Below the pieces are notes generated by a model, which did not search any database, had not been told where the DNA came from, and saw only the letters and a list, made by a program, of their open reading frames with translations. A stretch of DNA of 13,303 nt from an uncultured Lachnospiraceae bacterium (GTDB taxonomy: Bacteria; Bacillota; Clostridia; Lachnospirales; Lachnospiraceae), in assembly GCA_947591115.1 (NCBI GenBank), contig CANQCX010000034.1:1-13303 (forward strand). Direction: 5' to 3'. Positions 6,023 to 13,303 of the stretch are shown piece after piece; the stretch's first letter is position 1, and each line of letters opens with the position of its first letter. The position numbers and the translations under genes were made by a program.

Positions 6023-6574
6023 TTATCCGTCTCCCATCAGGCTGATGATCATCTGGGCGATTTCCACCAGACCGGTTCCGTTTTCCATACTTCGTCTTTG
6101 TATATACTGATGCGCTTCTTCTTCGGTTAATCGATTCCGCTCCATCAGCAGTTCTTTTGCTTTTTGAATGAGCTGCAGTTCTTCGGGTGTCCGCTCTTTG
6201 GGGCGGTTTTTTAATTTTTTTCTCCGGCGCGTAACCCGATAGTCCATCATTTCTACGGTATGCAGCAGGTCGTGTACTTTTAACGGCATGGAGAGGCACA
6301 CAAGATGCTCCTCCTCTTTTTCCATAACCGCCATTGCGGACGCTACCAGCAGCATTTGAAATCCTGACGGAAGATACTCATAGATTTCACTGTAGAGCAT
6401 ATCCGAAAAACGATACCCGCAGATTAGAATACCGTCCTCAAGATCATTGACCGCCTGAAGGGTTTTCGCTCCCGACGTGCAGACCGCCGCCACCGGATAT
6501 CCGCTCTGCGCCAGAATTTTTTTAATTCCTGCCGCCACTTCCGCTTTGGGGAATGCAATTACAATCTTATTCAC
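6023..6574 (-). CDS. ANTAR-domain antiterminator-type regulator (NitR/NasT-like) following glnA
   Basis: This 183-residue protein has a receiver-like N-terminal half (about 1-110) and a C-terminal ANTAR domain (about 128-180). The ANTAR domain is marked by AKELLMERNRLTEEEAHQYIQRRSM and the closing EIAQMIISLM helix. ANTAR proteins bind paired RNA hairpins in leaders and prevent termination. In clostridia such a protein encoded beside glnA (NitR) is linked to control of glutamine synthetase. The receiver is degenerate: the usual phospho-Asp position reads ICGYR (Gly53), and the conserved Lys is replaced (SMPLK). Signalling is therefore probably by ligand or protein contact, not phosphorylation. 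The start is GTG behind AGGATGG, only 18 bases after the glnA stop, so it is co-transcribed with glnA. The function is inferred from domain and neighbour; the direct target RNA is not visible here. Confidence 0.88.
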   Translation of the reverse strand: MNKIVIAFPKAEVAAGIKKILAQSGYPVAAVCTSGAKTLQAVNDLEDGILICGYRFSDMLYSEIYEYLPSGFQMLLVASAMAVMEKEEEHLVCLSMPLKVHDLLHTVEMMDYRVTRRRKKLKNRPKERTPEELQLIQKAKELLMERNRLTEEEAHQYIQRRSMENGTGLVEIAQMIISLMGDG

Positions 6575-6592
6575 AAATAACCATCCTATCGT

Positions 6593-7924
6593 TTAAATTT
6601 TATAGAGATATTCGTTAATCTCCCACTCGGTTACCTGTGAACGGTAATCCTCCCATTCGGCCTTCTTCGCCTTAATGTATTTGGATTGGATATGCCTGCC
6701 CAGTACCTCGCAGATCAATTTGTCATTCTGCAGCTTCACAATCGCTTCGTTGATATCCCGCGGAAGCGATTCCATTCCGTATTCTTCTTTTACATCCTCC
6801 GGCATGGCAAATACATTTTCATGCACCGCCTGAGGAGGCATGAGCCGATTCTGGATTCCATCCAGACCCGCGGCAAGGCACACCGCAAACGCCAGATACG
6901 GATTGGCGGCCGGATCCGGACTTCTCAGCTCCACGCGCGTTCTCTCGCCCCTTCCGACCGGAATGCGGATCAGCGGACTGCGGTTCGTTGTGGACCATGC
7001 GATGCAGGTAGGCGCTTCGTACCCCGGAATCAGGCGTTTATAGGAATTGACCAGCGGATTGGTAATCAGCGTCATGCCCTGCATATGCGCCATGATCCCG
7101 CCGATAAAATAATAAGCCTCTTTGCTCAGTCCCAGCTCCCCGTTCGGATCGTCAAAAATATTTTTCCCGTCCTTTGACAGCGACATATTGATATGCATAC
7201 CGGAGCCGCTGACGCCCGCCTTTGGCTTCGGCATAAAACTTGCAAACAGGCCATGCCGTTTTGCGATCGTCTTAACCGTCAGCTTAAACGTCATGATGCG
7301 ATCCGCAGCCGCCATTGCTTCATCGTATGCCAGATCGATCTCATGCTGCGCGGGCGCTACCTCATGATGAGAGGCCTCTACCTCATATCCCATATCTTCC
7401 AGCGTCAGTACGATATCGCGTCTTGCGTTCTCGCCCAGATCCACCGGTCCAAGATCGAAATATCCCGCTTTTTCATGGGTAATGGTCGTCGGCTGCCCGT
7501 TTTCATCCTGATGAAACAGGAAAAATTCGCACTCCGTACCTACGTTAAACGTATATCCCATTTCCGCTGCCTTTTGGATCTGCTGCTTTAAAATATAACG
7601 CGGATCTCCTGCAAACGGCGTCCGGTCGGCACAGTAAACATCGCAGATGATACGCGCCACCTTTCCCTGCTGCGGACGCCATGGAAAAATCGTAAACGTA
7701 TCCAGATCCGGATAAAGGTACATATCGGATTCTTCGATCCGCACAAAGCCTTCAATGGAAGAACCGTCGAACATGCATTGATTCTCCAGCGCCTTTTTCA
7801 GTTGTCCCGCCGTTATTGCAACGTTTTTCATCGTTCCGAAAATATCCGTAAACTGAAGCCGGATAAACTCTACGTCATCCTCCTCCACCATGCGGATAAT
7901 ATCCTGTTTTGTATACTTTCCCAT
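6593..7924 (-). CDS. glnA: Glutamine synthetase, type I
   Basis: This 443-residue GSI enzyme makes glutamine from glutamate, ammonia and ATP, the main ammonium assimilation step. The length matches the Bacillus/Clostridium GSI-alpha form. Signature segments are FTDIFGTMKNVAI near the N-terminus, MFDGSSIEGFVRIEESDM (with the Arg used in feedback inhibition in the Bacillus enzyme), GTECEFFLF, SGSGMHINMSLS, the glutamate-flap segment NSYKRLIPGYEAP and RSPLIRIPVGRG. No adenylylation loop is evident. The ATG at 7924 is chosen because AAGGAG lies just upstream; a longer frame starting 21 codons earlier would overlap the upstream hisA-like gene and add non-family residues. It lies 35 bases after hisA and 18 before the ANTAR regulator. 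No separate leader hairpins or clear promoter are seen in the short gap to hisA, suggesting one transcript. Confidence 0.97.
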   Translation of the reverse strand: MGKYTKQDIIRMVEEDDVEFIRLQFTDIFGTMKNVAITAGQLKKALENQCMFDGSSIEGFVRIEESDMYLYPDLDTFTIFPWRPQQGKVARIICDVYCADRTPFAGDPRYILKQQIQKAAEMGYTFNVGTECEFFLFHQDENGQPTTITHEKAGYFDLGPVDLGENARRDIVLTLEDMGYEVEASHHEVAPAQHEIDLAYDEAMAAADRIMTFKLTVKTIAKRHGLFASFMPKPKAGVSGSGMHINMSLSKDGKNIFDDPNGELGLSKEAYYFIGGIMAHMQGMTLITNPLVNSYKRLIPGYEAPTCIAWSTTNRSPLIRIPVGRGERTRVELRSPDPAANPYLAFAVCLAAGLDGIQNRLMPPQAVHENVFAMPEDVKEEYGMESLPRDINEAIVKLQNDKLICEVLGRHIQSKYIKAKKAEWEDYRSQVTEWEINEYLYKI

Positions 7925-7959
7925 GCTGATTCTCCTTTCGCCTGTTGATGTCTTTTTCT

Positions 7960-8754
7960 TTATGATGCGTCCTGCGTTTCCCTGCATATCTCCAATATCC
8001 GCGAAAACGACAGGCTTCCTCCAAACAGATCCAGCGCGCTCCCGACGGTTACGTGAAGCCGGTTTTGCCCCAGCGTATATATTTTATGCAGATCTTCATA
8101 AGCATGAACGCCGCCTGCATAAGTGACCGGAAGCTTTCCCCATTCGCCCAGCAGACCAACCAGCGGCTCCTCAATTCCTCCGTTTCGGCCCTCTACGTCT
8201 ACGGCATGGATCAAAAACTCGCTGCAAAAGCCGGAAAGTTCATCCAGCAGCTCCACTGATATTTTTTCATCCGTAAATTTCTGCCAGCGGTCGGTTACGA
8301 TATAATATCCGCCGTCGCTGCCAGACCGGCAGGAAAGATCCAGTACCAGCCGTTCCTTTCCCACAATGCTGCAAAGACGTTTCAGGTTCCCGTAATGGAT
8401 CCTGCCGTCCGAAAACACATATGAGGTTACAATGACCTTATCCGCGCCTTTTTGCAGAAATTCCTCCGCGTTTTGGTCGGTAATTCCGCCTCCGATCTGA
8501 AACCCTTGAGGATATGCGCCAAGCGCAAGGAGCGCCTGCGCTTTGGTTGCTTCGTAAAATTCGCTGCCTTCTTTATTTAATAAAATAATGTGTCCGCCGC
8601 GAAGTCCCGCATCCCGATACATTCGGGCAAAATACGCCCCGTCCTGTCCGGAGACAAAATTTTCCTCGGCGCGGTTTCCCTGATCGTTCAGACTGCTTCC
8701 TACAATCTGCTTTACCTTTCCGTTATGAATATCAATGCAAGGTCTAAACTCCAT
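7960..8754 (-). CDS. hisA: ProFAR isomerase HisA, eukaryotic (HIS6) type
   Basis: This 264-residue TIM-barrel isomerase carries out the Amadori rearrangement of ProFAR to PRFAR in histidine synthesis. It reads as the fungal/plant-like subtype: RPCIDIHNGKVKQIVG (4-19, catalytic Asp8), QIGGGI (86-91, phosphate binding), VLDLSCR (137-143, second catalytic Asp139), TYAGG (211-215) and TVGSALDLFGG (236-246). Standard bacterial HisA proteins are shorter (about 240 residues) and begin with a different 'PAIDL' segment. This subtype is known from some bacteria, so it is not by itself proof of recent transfer. The gene stands outside a his operon, first in a run with glnA and the ANTAR regulator. The ATG follows AAGGAG, and an extended -10 promoter lies 35 bases upstream. 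No unusual base composition is apparent. Confidence 0.92.
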   Translation of the reverse strand: MEFRPCIDIHNGKVKQIVGSSLNDQGNRAEENFVSGQDGAYFARMYRDAGLRGGHIILLNKEGSEFYEATKAQALLALGAYPQGFQIGGGITDQNAEEFLQKGADKVIVTSYVFSDGRIHYGNLKRLCSIVGKERLVLDLSCRSGSDGGYYIVTDRWQKFTDEKISVELLDELSGFCSEFLIHAVDVEGRNGGIEEPLVGLLGEWGKLPVTYAGGVHAYEDLHKIYTLGQNRLHVTVGSALDLFGGSLSFSRILEICRETQDAS

Positions 8755-8788
8755 AAAACGCTCCTTTTGCTCTTACCAAAACACTGTA

Positions 8789-8797
8789 ATTATACCA
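8789..8797 (-). promoter_or_regulatory. Extended -10 promoter for hisA-glnA
   Basis: On the minus strand TGGTATAAT gives a perfect -10 hexamer (8794-8789) with the TGn extension. The corresponding -35 region is weak (TTCCAA-like), as is common for extended -10 promoters. The start codon is about 35 bases downstream, so the leader would be very short and leaves no room for an RNA switch. Confidence 0.65.
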
Positions 8798-8885
8798 TAA
8801 AATGCTTTCGTTTGGAAATTTTTTTCGTCACTTTCTTACCCATTTTCTTAAAAGCAAAAAAACAAAAGTTCTTTTTCAGAAACGG

Positions 8886-8914
8886 TTGACAGAGGAACAT
8901 TATTTTGCTATCAT
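8886..8914 (+). promoter_or_regulatory. guaB: Sigma-A promoter for guaB
   Basis: A perfect TTGACA (8886-8891) is followed by a 17-base spacer and TATCAT (8909-8914). The start codon is 53 bases after the -10 box. The 213-base gap between hisA and guaB therefore holds two divergent promoters about 90 bases apart, plus A/T-rich sequence. I see no purine riboswitch fold in the short leader. Confidence 0.82.
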
Positions 8915-8967
8915 AGCGCAAATAGGTAAAAATACACTATATATAAGAAGAAAGCGAGGATAAAAGA

Positions 8968-10425
8968 ATGGGTACTATTATCGGCGAAGGAATTACTTTT
9001 GATGACGTTCTTCTTGTACCGCAGTATTCCGAGGTTACGCCAAACATGGTGGATCTGCGCACGCATCTGACGAAGAAGATCGTGCTGAACATTCCAATGA
9101 TGAGCGCTGCGATGGATACCGTTACGGAATCAAAAATGGCGATCGCCATGGCAAGACAGGGCGGTATCGGTATCATCCACAAGAACATGTCCATCGAAGC
9201 TCAGGCTGATGAAGTTGACAAGGTAAAGCGTTCGGAAAACGGCGTTATTACCGATCCTTTTTATCTTTCCCCAAATCATACATTACAGGATGCCGATGAG
9301 CTAATGGCAAAATTCCGTATTTCCGGCGTTCCGATCACCGAAAACGGAAAGCTGGTCGGAATCATAACCAACCGCGATCTGAAATTCGAAACGGATTTTA
9401 CCAAACTCATCAAGGAATCCATGACCTCCGAAAATCTGATTACCGCACTGGAGGGCACCACGTTAGACGAAGCAAAACAGATTCTTGCAAAGGCAAGAAA
9501 GGAAAAGCTTCCGATCGTGGATAAGGATTTCAACCTGAAAGGACTTATTACCATTAAAGATATTGAAAAGCAGATCAAGTACCCATTGTCTGCCAAAGAC
9601 GAGCTTGGCCGTCTGCTTTGCGGCGCCGGCGTCGGTATTACCGGCAATATGATGGAGCGCGTGGACGCTCTTGTCAAAGCGCATGTGGACGTCATCGTCG
9701 TCGATTCCGCCCATGGACATTCCAAAAATATTCTGGATGCCGTCCGCAGGATCAAAGACAAATATCCTCAGCTTCAGGTTATCGCCGGAAATATCGCTAC
9801 CGGAGAGGCGGCAAAGGCGCTGATCGAGGCCGGAGCGGATGCCGTCAAGGTCGGGATCGGTCCGGGTTCCATTTGTACCACGCGCGTGGTTGCCGGAATC
9901 GGCGTTCCGCAGATTTCCGCAATCATGGACTGCTATTCCGTTGCAAAGGAATACGGCATTCCGGTCATCGCAGACGGAGGCATCAAATACTCCGGCGATA
10001 TGACAAAAGCAATCGCCTCCGGCGCAGACGTCTGCATGATGGGTTCCATGTTTGCCGGATGCGACGAGGCTCCGGGTACCTTCGAGCTGTATCAGGGAAG
10101 AAAATATAAAGTATACCGCGGCATGGGTTCGATCGCGGCAATGGAAAACGGCAGCAAAGACCGCTATTTTCAGGAGGGAGCCAGAAAGCTGGTTCCGGAA
10201 GGCGTGGAAGGCCGCGTTGCATACAAGGGCACTCTGGAAGACACGATCTTCCAGCTGGTGGGAGGCATCCGCTCCGGTATGGGTTACTGCGGCTGCACCG
10301 ATATCGAATCTTTAAAACAAAACGGAAAATTCGTTAAAATTTCCGCCGCCGCGCTGCGGGAAAGCCATCCGCACGATATCCATATAACCAAAGAAGCTCC
10401 AAACTACAGTACGGACGGCAACTAA
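8968..10425 (+). CDS. guaB: Inosine-5'-monophosphate dehydrogenase
   Basis: This 485-residue IMPDH oxidises IMP to XMP with NAD+, the committed step to guanine nucleotides. The barrel begins with TFDDVLLVPQYSEV, and MSAAMDTVTE follows. A pair of CBS domains (about 94-205) interrupts the barrel. After it come VVDSAHGHS, the catalytic loop GPGSICTTRVVAG with Cys303, the phosphate-binding DGGIKYSGD, and the mobile flap with GSKDRYFQ (the Arg-Tyr pair that activates water). Length and motif order are those of the bacterial enzyme. A GAGGA site lies seven bases before the ATG. It is the first gene of a unit with the CNNM/CorC-like gene 18 bases downstream. The call is firm. Confidence 0.97.
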   Translation: MGTIIGEGITFDDVLLVPQYSEVTPNMVDLRTHLTKKIVLNIPMMSAAMDTVTESKMAIAMARQGGIGIIHKNMSIEAQADEVDKVKRSENGVITDPFYLSPNHTLQDADELMAKFRISGVPITENGKLVGIITNRDLKFETDFTKLIKESMTSENLITALEGTTLDEAKQILAKARKEKLPIVDKDFNLKGLITIKDIEKQIKYPLSAKDELGRLLCGAGVGITGNMMERVDALVKAHVDVIVVDSAHGHSKNILDAVRRIKDKYPQLQVIAGNIATGEAAKALIEAGADAVKVGIGPGSICTTRVVAGIGVPQISAIMDCYSVAKEYGIPVIADGGIKYSGDMTKAIASGADVCMMGSMFAGCDEAPGTFELYQGRKYKVYRGMGSIAAMENGSKDRYFQEGARKLVPEGVEGRVAYKGTLEDTIFQLVGGIRSGMGYCGCTDIESLKQNGKFVKISAAALRESHPHDIHITKEAPNYSTDGN

Positions 10426-10443
10426 TCAACGAGGTGAAACAAC

Positions 10444-11727
10444 TTGGGACCCGAAGATATTGTTCAAATCATCATATTATTTCTGCTGTTGCTGCTCTCC
10501 GCCTTTTTTTCCTCGGCGGAGACGGCGCTGACTACGGTAAATAAAATACGTATGCGTACTTTGGCGGAATCCGGCAGCGCGCGCGCCGCAAGGGTGCTTC
10601 GCGTTACCGACGATTCCGGCAAAATGCTGTCGGCGATCTTAATCGGAAACAACATCGTCAATCTGTCCGCTTCTTCGCTCGCCACCTCCCTTGCGATTCA
10701 ATATTTCGGCAGTATCGGAGCCGGAATCGCAACCGGAATCCTTACGTTCCTGATCCTGATCTTCGGCGAGGTAACGCCGAAAACCATGGCGACCATACAC
10801 GCAGACCGGCTGTCGCTGACCTTTGCGATCTTTATCGAATTTCTGATGAAGGTTCTGACGCCGCTGATCTTTATCATCAATAAGCTGTCCCTGGGCGTAC
10901 TGTTTTTGCTGCGTGTAGATCCGAATGCCAAAGATACGCTTATGACGGAGGAAGAGCTGCGTACGATCGTGGACGTCGGACAGGAAAGCGGCGTCATTGA
11001 GGATGAAGCGCACGATATGATCCACAACCTGTTTGACTTCGGCGCATCCGAGGCAAAAGGAGTAATGGTTCCGCGCATCGACATGACCTTTGTCCAAAAA
11101 GACGCTACTTTCGAGGAGATCTTGACCATTTTTCGGGAAGATAAATTTACGCGCCTTCCGGTTTACGAGGACAGCACCGACAATGTCATCGGTATCATAA
11201 ATATGAAAGACCTGCTGCTCTGCGAGGATAAAGAAGCCTTTTCCATTTCCGATATCATCCGCGAGCCGTACTTTACCTACGAACACAAAAATACGGCGGA
11301 TCTGTTTATCGAAATGCGGAAATCTTCGATTTCGCTTGCGATCGTATTGGATGAATACGGCGTTACGGCAGGATTGATTACCCTAGAAGATCTTTTGGAA
11401 GAAATTGTCGGGGAAATCCGCGACGAGTACGATACGGACGAACAGGATGCCATTACCCAGTTAAGCAATCGGGAATTTATGGTGCTCGGCTCCGCAAATC
11501 TGGACGATGTCAGCGACGAACTCAACGTGAATTTCACATCCGACAATTACGATACCATCGGCGGCTATTGTCTGGATCTGCTCAATCACGTTCCGGAAAA
11601 GAACGAAATCGTGCTGACCGAAGACAATATCCTGCTCCGCATCGAAAAAATGGACAAAAACCGTATTGAAAAAATTTATATCAAGCTTCCGGAAAATCTA
11701 CAGGAAACACCGCAGCCTTCTGCATAA
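10444..11727 (+). CDS. CNNM/CorC (HlyC) family divalent-cation transport protein
   Basis: This 427-residue membrane protein has three recognisable parts. The first is an N-terminal CNNM (DUF21) membrane domain (about 1-165) with FFSSAETALTTVNKIRM near the start and FGEVTPKTMA (107-116). The second is a CBS pair (about 205-330) containing MVPRIDM and LDEYGVTAGLITLEDLLEEIVGEI. The third is a C-terminal CorC/HlyC small-molecule-binding-like domain (about 340-420, with GYCLDLL). Bacterial members are implicated in Mg2+/Co2+ export; the old 'hemolysin' label is not evidence of toxin activity. The start is a TTG, supported by GAGGTG seven bases upstream and by the membrane segment beginning immediately. 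It follows guaB by 18 bases and is probably co-transcribed; a CBS-domain link to nucleotide state is speculative. The stop lies four bases from the stop of the convergent gene. Confidence 0.92.
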   Translation: MGPEDIVQIIILFLLLLLSAFFSSAETALTTVNKIRMRTLAESGSARAARVLRVTDDSGKMLSAILIGNNIVNLSASSLATSLAIQYFGSIGAGIATGILTFLILIFGEVTPKTMATIHADRLSLTFAIFIEFLMKVLTPLIFIINKLSLGVLFLLRVDPNAKDTLMTEEELRTIVDVGQESGVIEDEAHDMIHNLFDFGASEAKGVMVPRIDMTFVQKDATFEEILTIFREDKFTRLPVYEDSTDNVIGIINMKDLLLCEDKEAFSISDIIREPYFTYEHKNTADLFIEMRKSSISLAIVLDEYGVTAGLITLEDLLEEIVGEIRDEYDTDEQDAITQLSNREFMVLGSANLDDVSDELNVNFTSDNYDTIGGYCLDLLNHVPEKNEIVLTEDNILLRIEKMDKNRIEKIYIKLPENLQETPQPSA

Positions 11728-11731
11728 TGCT

Positions 11732-13303
11732 TCACTTCTTTTGCTGCATTTTGCTAAGCGCCGCCCGAAGAAGATTCCGGTAATCCGCCTCCTGCACCCA
11801 GCAGGAGGTTTTTGATAATCCGCCTTTTTTGTCCGATACCGGCTGTCCGCTGGAATCTTCAAAATACGCCGGACTGATAAATCTGCATTTTCCAAAGACC
11901 TGCATCCCGCTCTTTGCCGTCGTATCGGTCAGATGTACGGTAATGATCCGGACCGTCCGGTTTCCGGAGCTGTCCGTTACCACCGCGCGTTCCGTTACGC
12001 TTCCGCTTCCCGTAAAACCGCTGAAATCCGAAGCCGCATAATCCGAAAGCACAAACGAATTGCTTTCGTTCTTTCCATACGGGATCCTGCCATCCTCCGG
12101 ATCCGCCGCCGTCATATGCGAAGCAAGCTCTCGCTCCGTAATCATGCCCTTTTGCGCTTCCTCCAACGTATAATACAAATCCTTTGCCGCAATTGCGGGC
12201 GCAAGATCCCAGACGGCATACAATGTAATGACCGCATGGTTGGTACCCGCCACGCCCGCCATTTTCGCAAGCTCGGCTGCCGGCACCTCCTCGCCCGCAG
12301 CATAATCCGGCCGGACCGTCTCCGCCTGTCTGCTCCATCCCAAAAACGTACAGGCTTCTTTTTCCCTGACAAATGCATTTTCCGGAAGACAAACGGTTTT
12401 GTCATACGCGGTTTCGATTGCCGCAACGCTTCCCCGCTCCGCTCCGTTCCCGTCAAAGACAACGGTATACCGATTGGGTGTCCAGATCCCGTAAAGGGAA
12501 ACCGCCGGAGAATACTTTGCGATCCATTCGTTTGACACCGGACTGGTAACCGAATAGGCTGCGCTTCCTGCCTGTGCGCTGTGCGCCCATCCGAGCAGTT
12601 CATATCCCTCCCGATACCAGTTGGGATCGGAAAATTTCTGACCGCTGCTGCCGTAACTGAACACCTGCGTCCGCTTTACCGCATCTCCACTGGAACCATT
12701 CCGATAAAAAGTTACCGAAACCGTCTTTTGCTTCCCGTAGGCAGTCCACGTATAGTTTCCATTGACATAGGTGCCAAATCGGGAAGAATAGGAGGTTGTC
12801 GTTCCGCTCCAATAGGAAAAGACATATCCATTCTCCGGAGCCGCCGCAACCGTCACATACGTCCCGTAGCAGTAAAGTCCGCTGCCGCTGACCGAAGCAA
12901 TTCCGCCGCCTTTCTTTAAGGTAATCCGGAAAAACAGACCGGTGGCATATTTATTAAAATACCCCTGCAGGGAAACCTTCGATGCGCTGCTCCAAGCTGC
13001 CGCGCCGACGATTCCCTGATAGGTTGTGTATACCTTTCCCCACGTCTTTCCGGAATCGTCGATTCCTCCTTTGACCGTCCCGTTTTGCACAATCGTCATG
13101 CACGCGTCAAACACAATACTGCAGTTCCCCTGCGCCAGCGTCTGCGCCGCCGACGAATTTAAGCGGGTTTTCAGGGAGGACAGCGATACGCGGTACAAAA
13201 TATATTCGTAGCCGGATACATAATAGGTATTTACGCTCGACATATATCTTCCGCCAAGCTGAAAATAGAGCGTCTGAATTACCGCTCCTCCGGCATTTTT
13301 CAA
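11732..13303 (-). CDS. Secreted/surface protein with InlB-type repeats, 3' part
   Basis: These are the C-terminal 523 residues of a large exported protein; the 5' end is beyond the right edge, and the TTG at the very border should not be read as a start. Residues about 130-195 resemble the 'GGG...YGTYVTVAAAPENGYVFSYWSG' bacterial repeat. Residues 196-275 and 279-366 are two InlB B-type repeats, shown by VTFYRNG...GYELLGWA...LYGIW and VVFDGNG...FLGWSRQ...LYAVW. Residues 367-462 form an Ig-like module with DPEDG, VLSDYAASDFSG and DSSGNRTV before a DT end. The first 125 residues match nothing I recognise. The tail (463-523) is Lys/Gln-rich and has no LPXTG, membrane anchor or choline repeat, so surface attachment is not explained. 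Such proteins are common in gut Lachnospiraceae; adhesion is a guess from the family. Confidence 0.8.
   Translation of the reverse strand: MKNAGGAVIQTLYFQLGGRYMSSVNTYYVSGYEYILYRVSLSSLKTRLNSSAAQTLAQGNCSIVFDACMTIVQNGTVKGGIDDSGKTWGKVYTTYQGIVGAAAWSSASKVSLQGYFNKYATGLFFRITLKKGGGIASVSGSGLYCYGTYVTVAAAPENGYVFSYWSGTTTSYSSRFGTYVNGNYTWTAYGKQKTVSVTFYRNGSSGDAVKRTQVFSYGSSGQKFSDPNWYREGYELLGWAHSAQAGSAAYSVTSPVSNEWIAKYSPAVSLYGIWTPNRYTVVFDGNGAERGSVAAIETAYDKTVCLPENAFVREKEACTFLGWSRQAETVRPDYAAGEEVPAAELAKMAGVAGTNHAVITLYAVWDLAPAIAAKDLYYTLEEAQKGMITERELASHMTAADPEDGRIPYGKNESNSFVLSDYAASDFSGFTGSGSVTERAVVTDSSGNRTVRIITVHLTDTTAKSGMQVFGKCRFISPAYFEDSSGQPVSDKKGGLSKTSCWVQEADYRNLLRAALSKMQQKK
11787..11813 (+). terminator. Terminator of the guaB-corC unit inside the opposing gene
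   Basis: A perfect 8-bp stem (CCTCCTGC 11788-11795, loop ACCCA, GCAGGAGG 11801-11808), extendable by a G-U pair, is followed directly by five T (11809-11813). It lies 60 bases past the stop of the corC-like gene, in plus-strand orientation, and within the last codons of the convergent surface-protein gene. No equivalent T-tract serves the minus strand here. Confidence 0.75.

Noticed and set aside
5258..6130. Plus-strand open frame of 290 codons opposite dapL
   Set aside because: It is antisense to a full-length DapL with all catalytic motifs, runs through the dapL promoter into the next gene, and has no recognisable protein pattern.
8881..8892. ACGGTTGAC resembling half of a LytTR binding site before guaB
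   Set aside because: LytTR sites come as spaced direct repeats, and no second copy is nearby. The match is explained by the guaB -35 box.
8915..8967. Possible purine riboswitch in the guaB leader
   Set aside because: The predicted leader is under 50 bases with no paired stems, too short for a known purine aptamer plus expression platform.
10639..11286. Minus-strand open frame of 215 codons opposite the CNNM/CorC-like gene
   Set aside because: It has the mirror composition of a membrane/CBS gene, with no motif and no start signal.

Overview
The window looks like a chromosomal segment of a Gram-positive anaerobe of the Clostridia, most likely Lachnospiraceae-like. This is inferred from family content and signal style, not from a marker gene. 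Supporting content includes a DHHW-family protein paired with a DUF4358-like lipoprotein, a BlaI/BlaR1 pair, a glnA gene followed by an ANTAR regulator, DapL-type lysine/DAP synthesis, a 'eukaryotic-type' HisA, and an InlB-repeat surface protein. Strong AGGAGG-type ribosome sites and sigma-A promoters with 17-nt spacers fit the same picture. No rRNA, tRNA, CRISPR array, transposase or phage gene is visible, and no gene-free stretch exceeds about 215 bases.

Layout, left to right. (1) The C-terminal end of the ribosome-associated GTPase TypA/BipA (+). (2) A two-gene unit (+) with its own promoter: a lipoprotein and an overlapping membrane-anchored DHHW protein, closed by a probably bidirectional terminator. 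(3) A minus-strand regulatory cassette, blaI-like repressor > blaR1-like membrane metalloprotease > LytTR DNA-binding regulator. The protease carries a short, non-penicillin-binding C-terminal sensor. The LytTR protein has lost its phospho-acceptor aspartate. (4) dapL (-), with its own promoter and a palindrome resembling the one in front of blaI. (5) A hisA (eukaryotic type) > glnA > ANTAR-regulator run (-), probably one transcript. (6) Divergently, guaB > CNNM/CorC-family transporter (+), starting from a near-consensus promoter. (7) The 3' part of a secreted repeat protein (-) that converges on the corC-like gene with only four bases between the stop codons. The likely terminator of the guaB operon lies inside this opposing coding sequence.

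How the genes fit together. glnA, its ANTAR antiterminator-type regulator, HisA (the histidine pathway releases AICAR into purine synthesis) and GuaB (IMP to XMP) form a nitrogen/purine neighbourhood. dapL and the BlaI/BlaR1/LytTR cassette suggest a cell-wall theme, reinforced by the similar GTTAA/TTAAC palindromes near both start regions. That link is inference. The most unusual feature is the BlaI-BlaR1-LytTR cassette: a proteolysis-type sensor operon whose last gene is a response-regulator-like protein with no aspartate to phosphorylate and no histidine kinase nearby.
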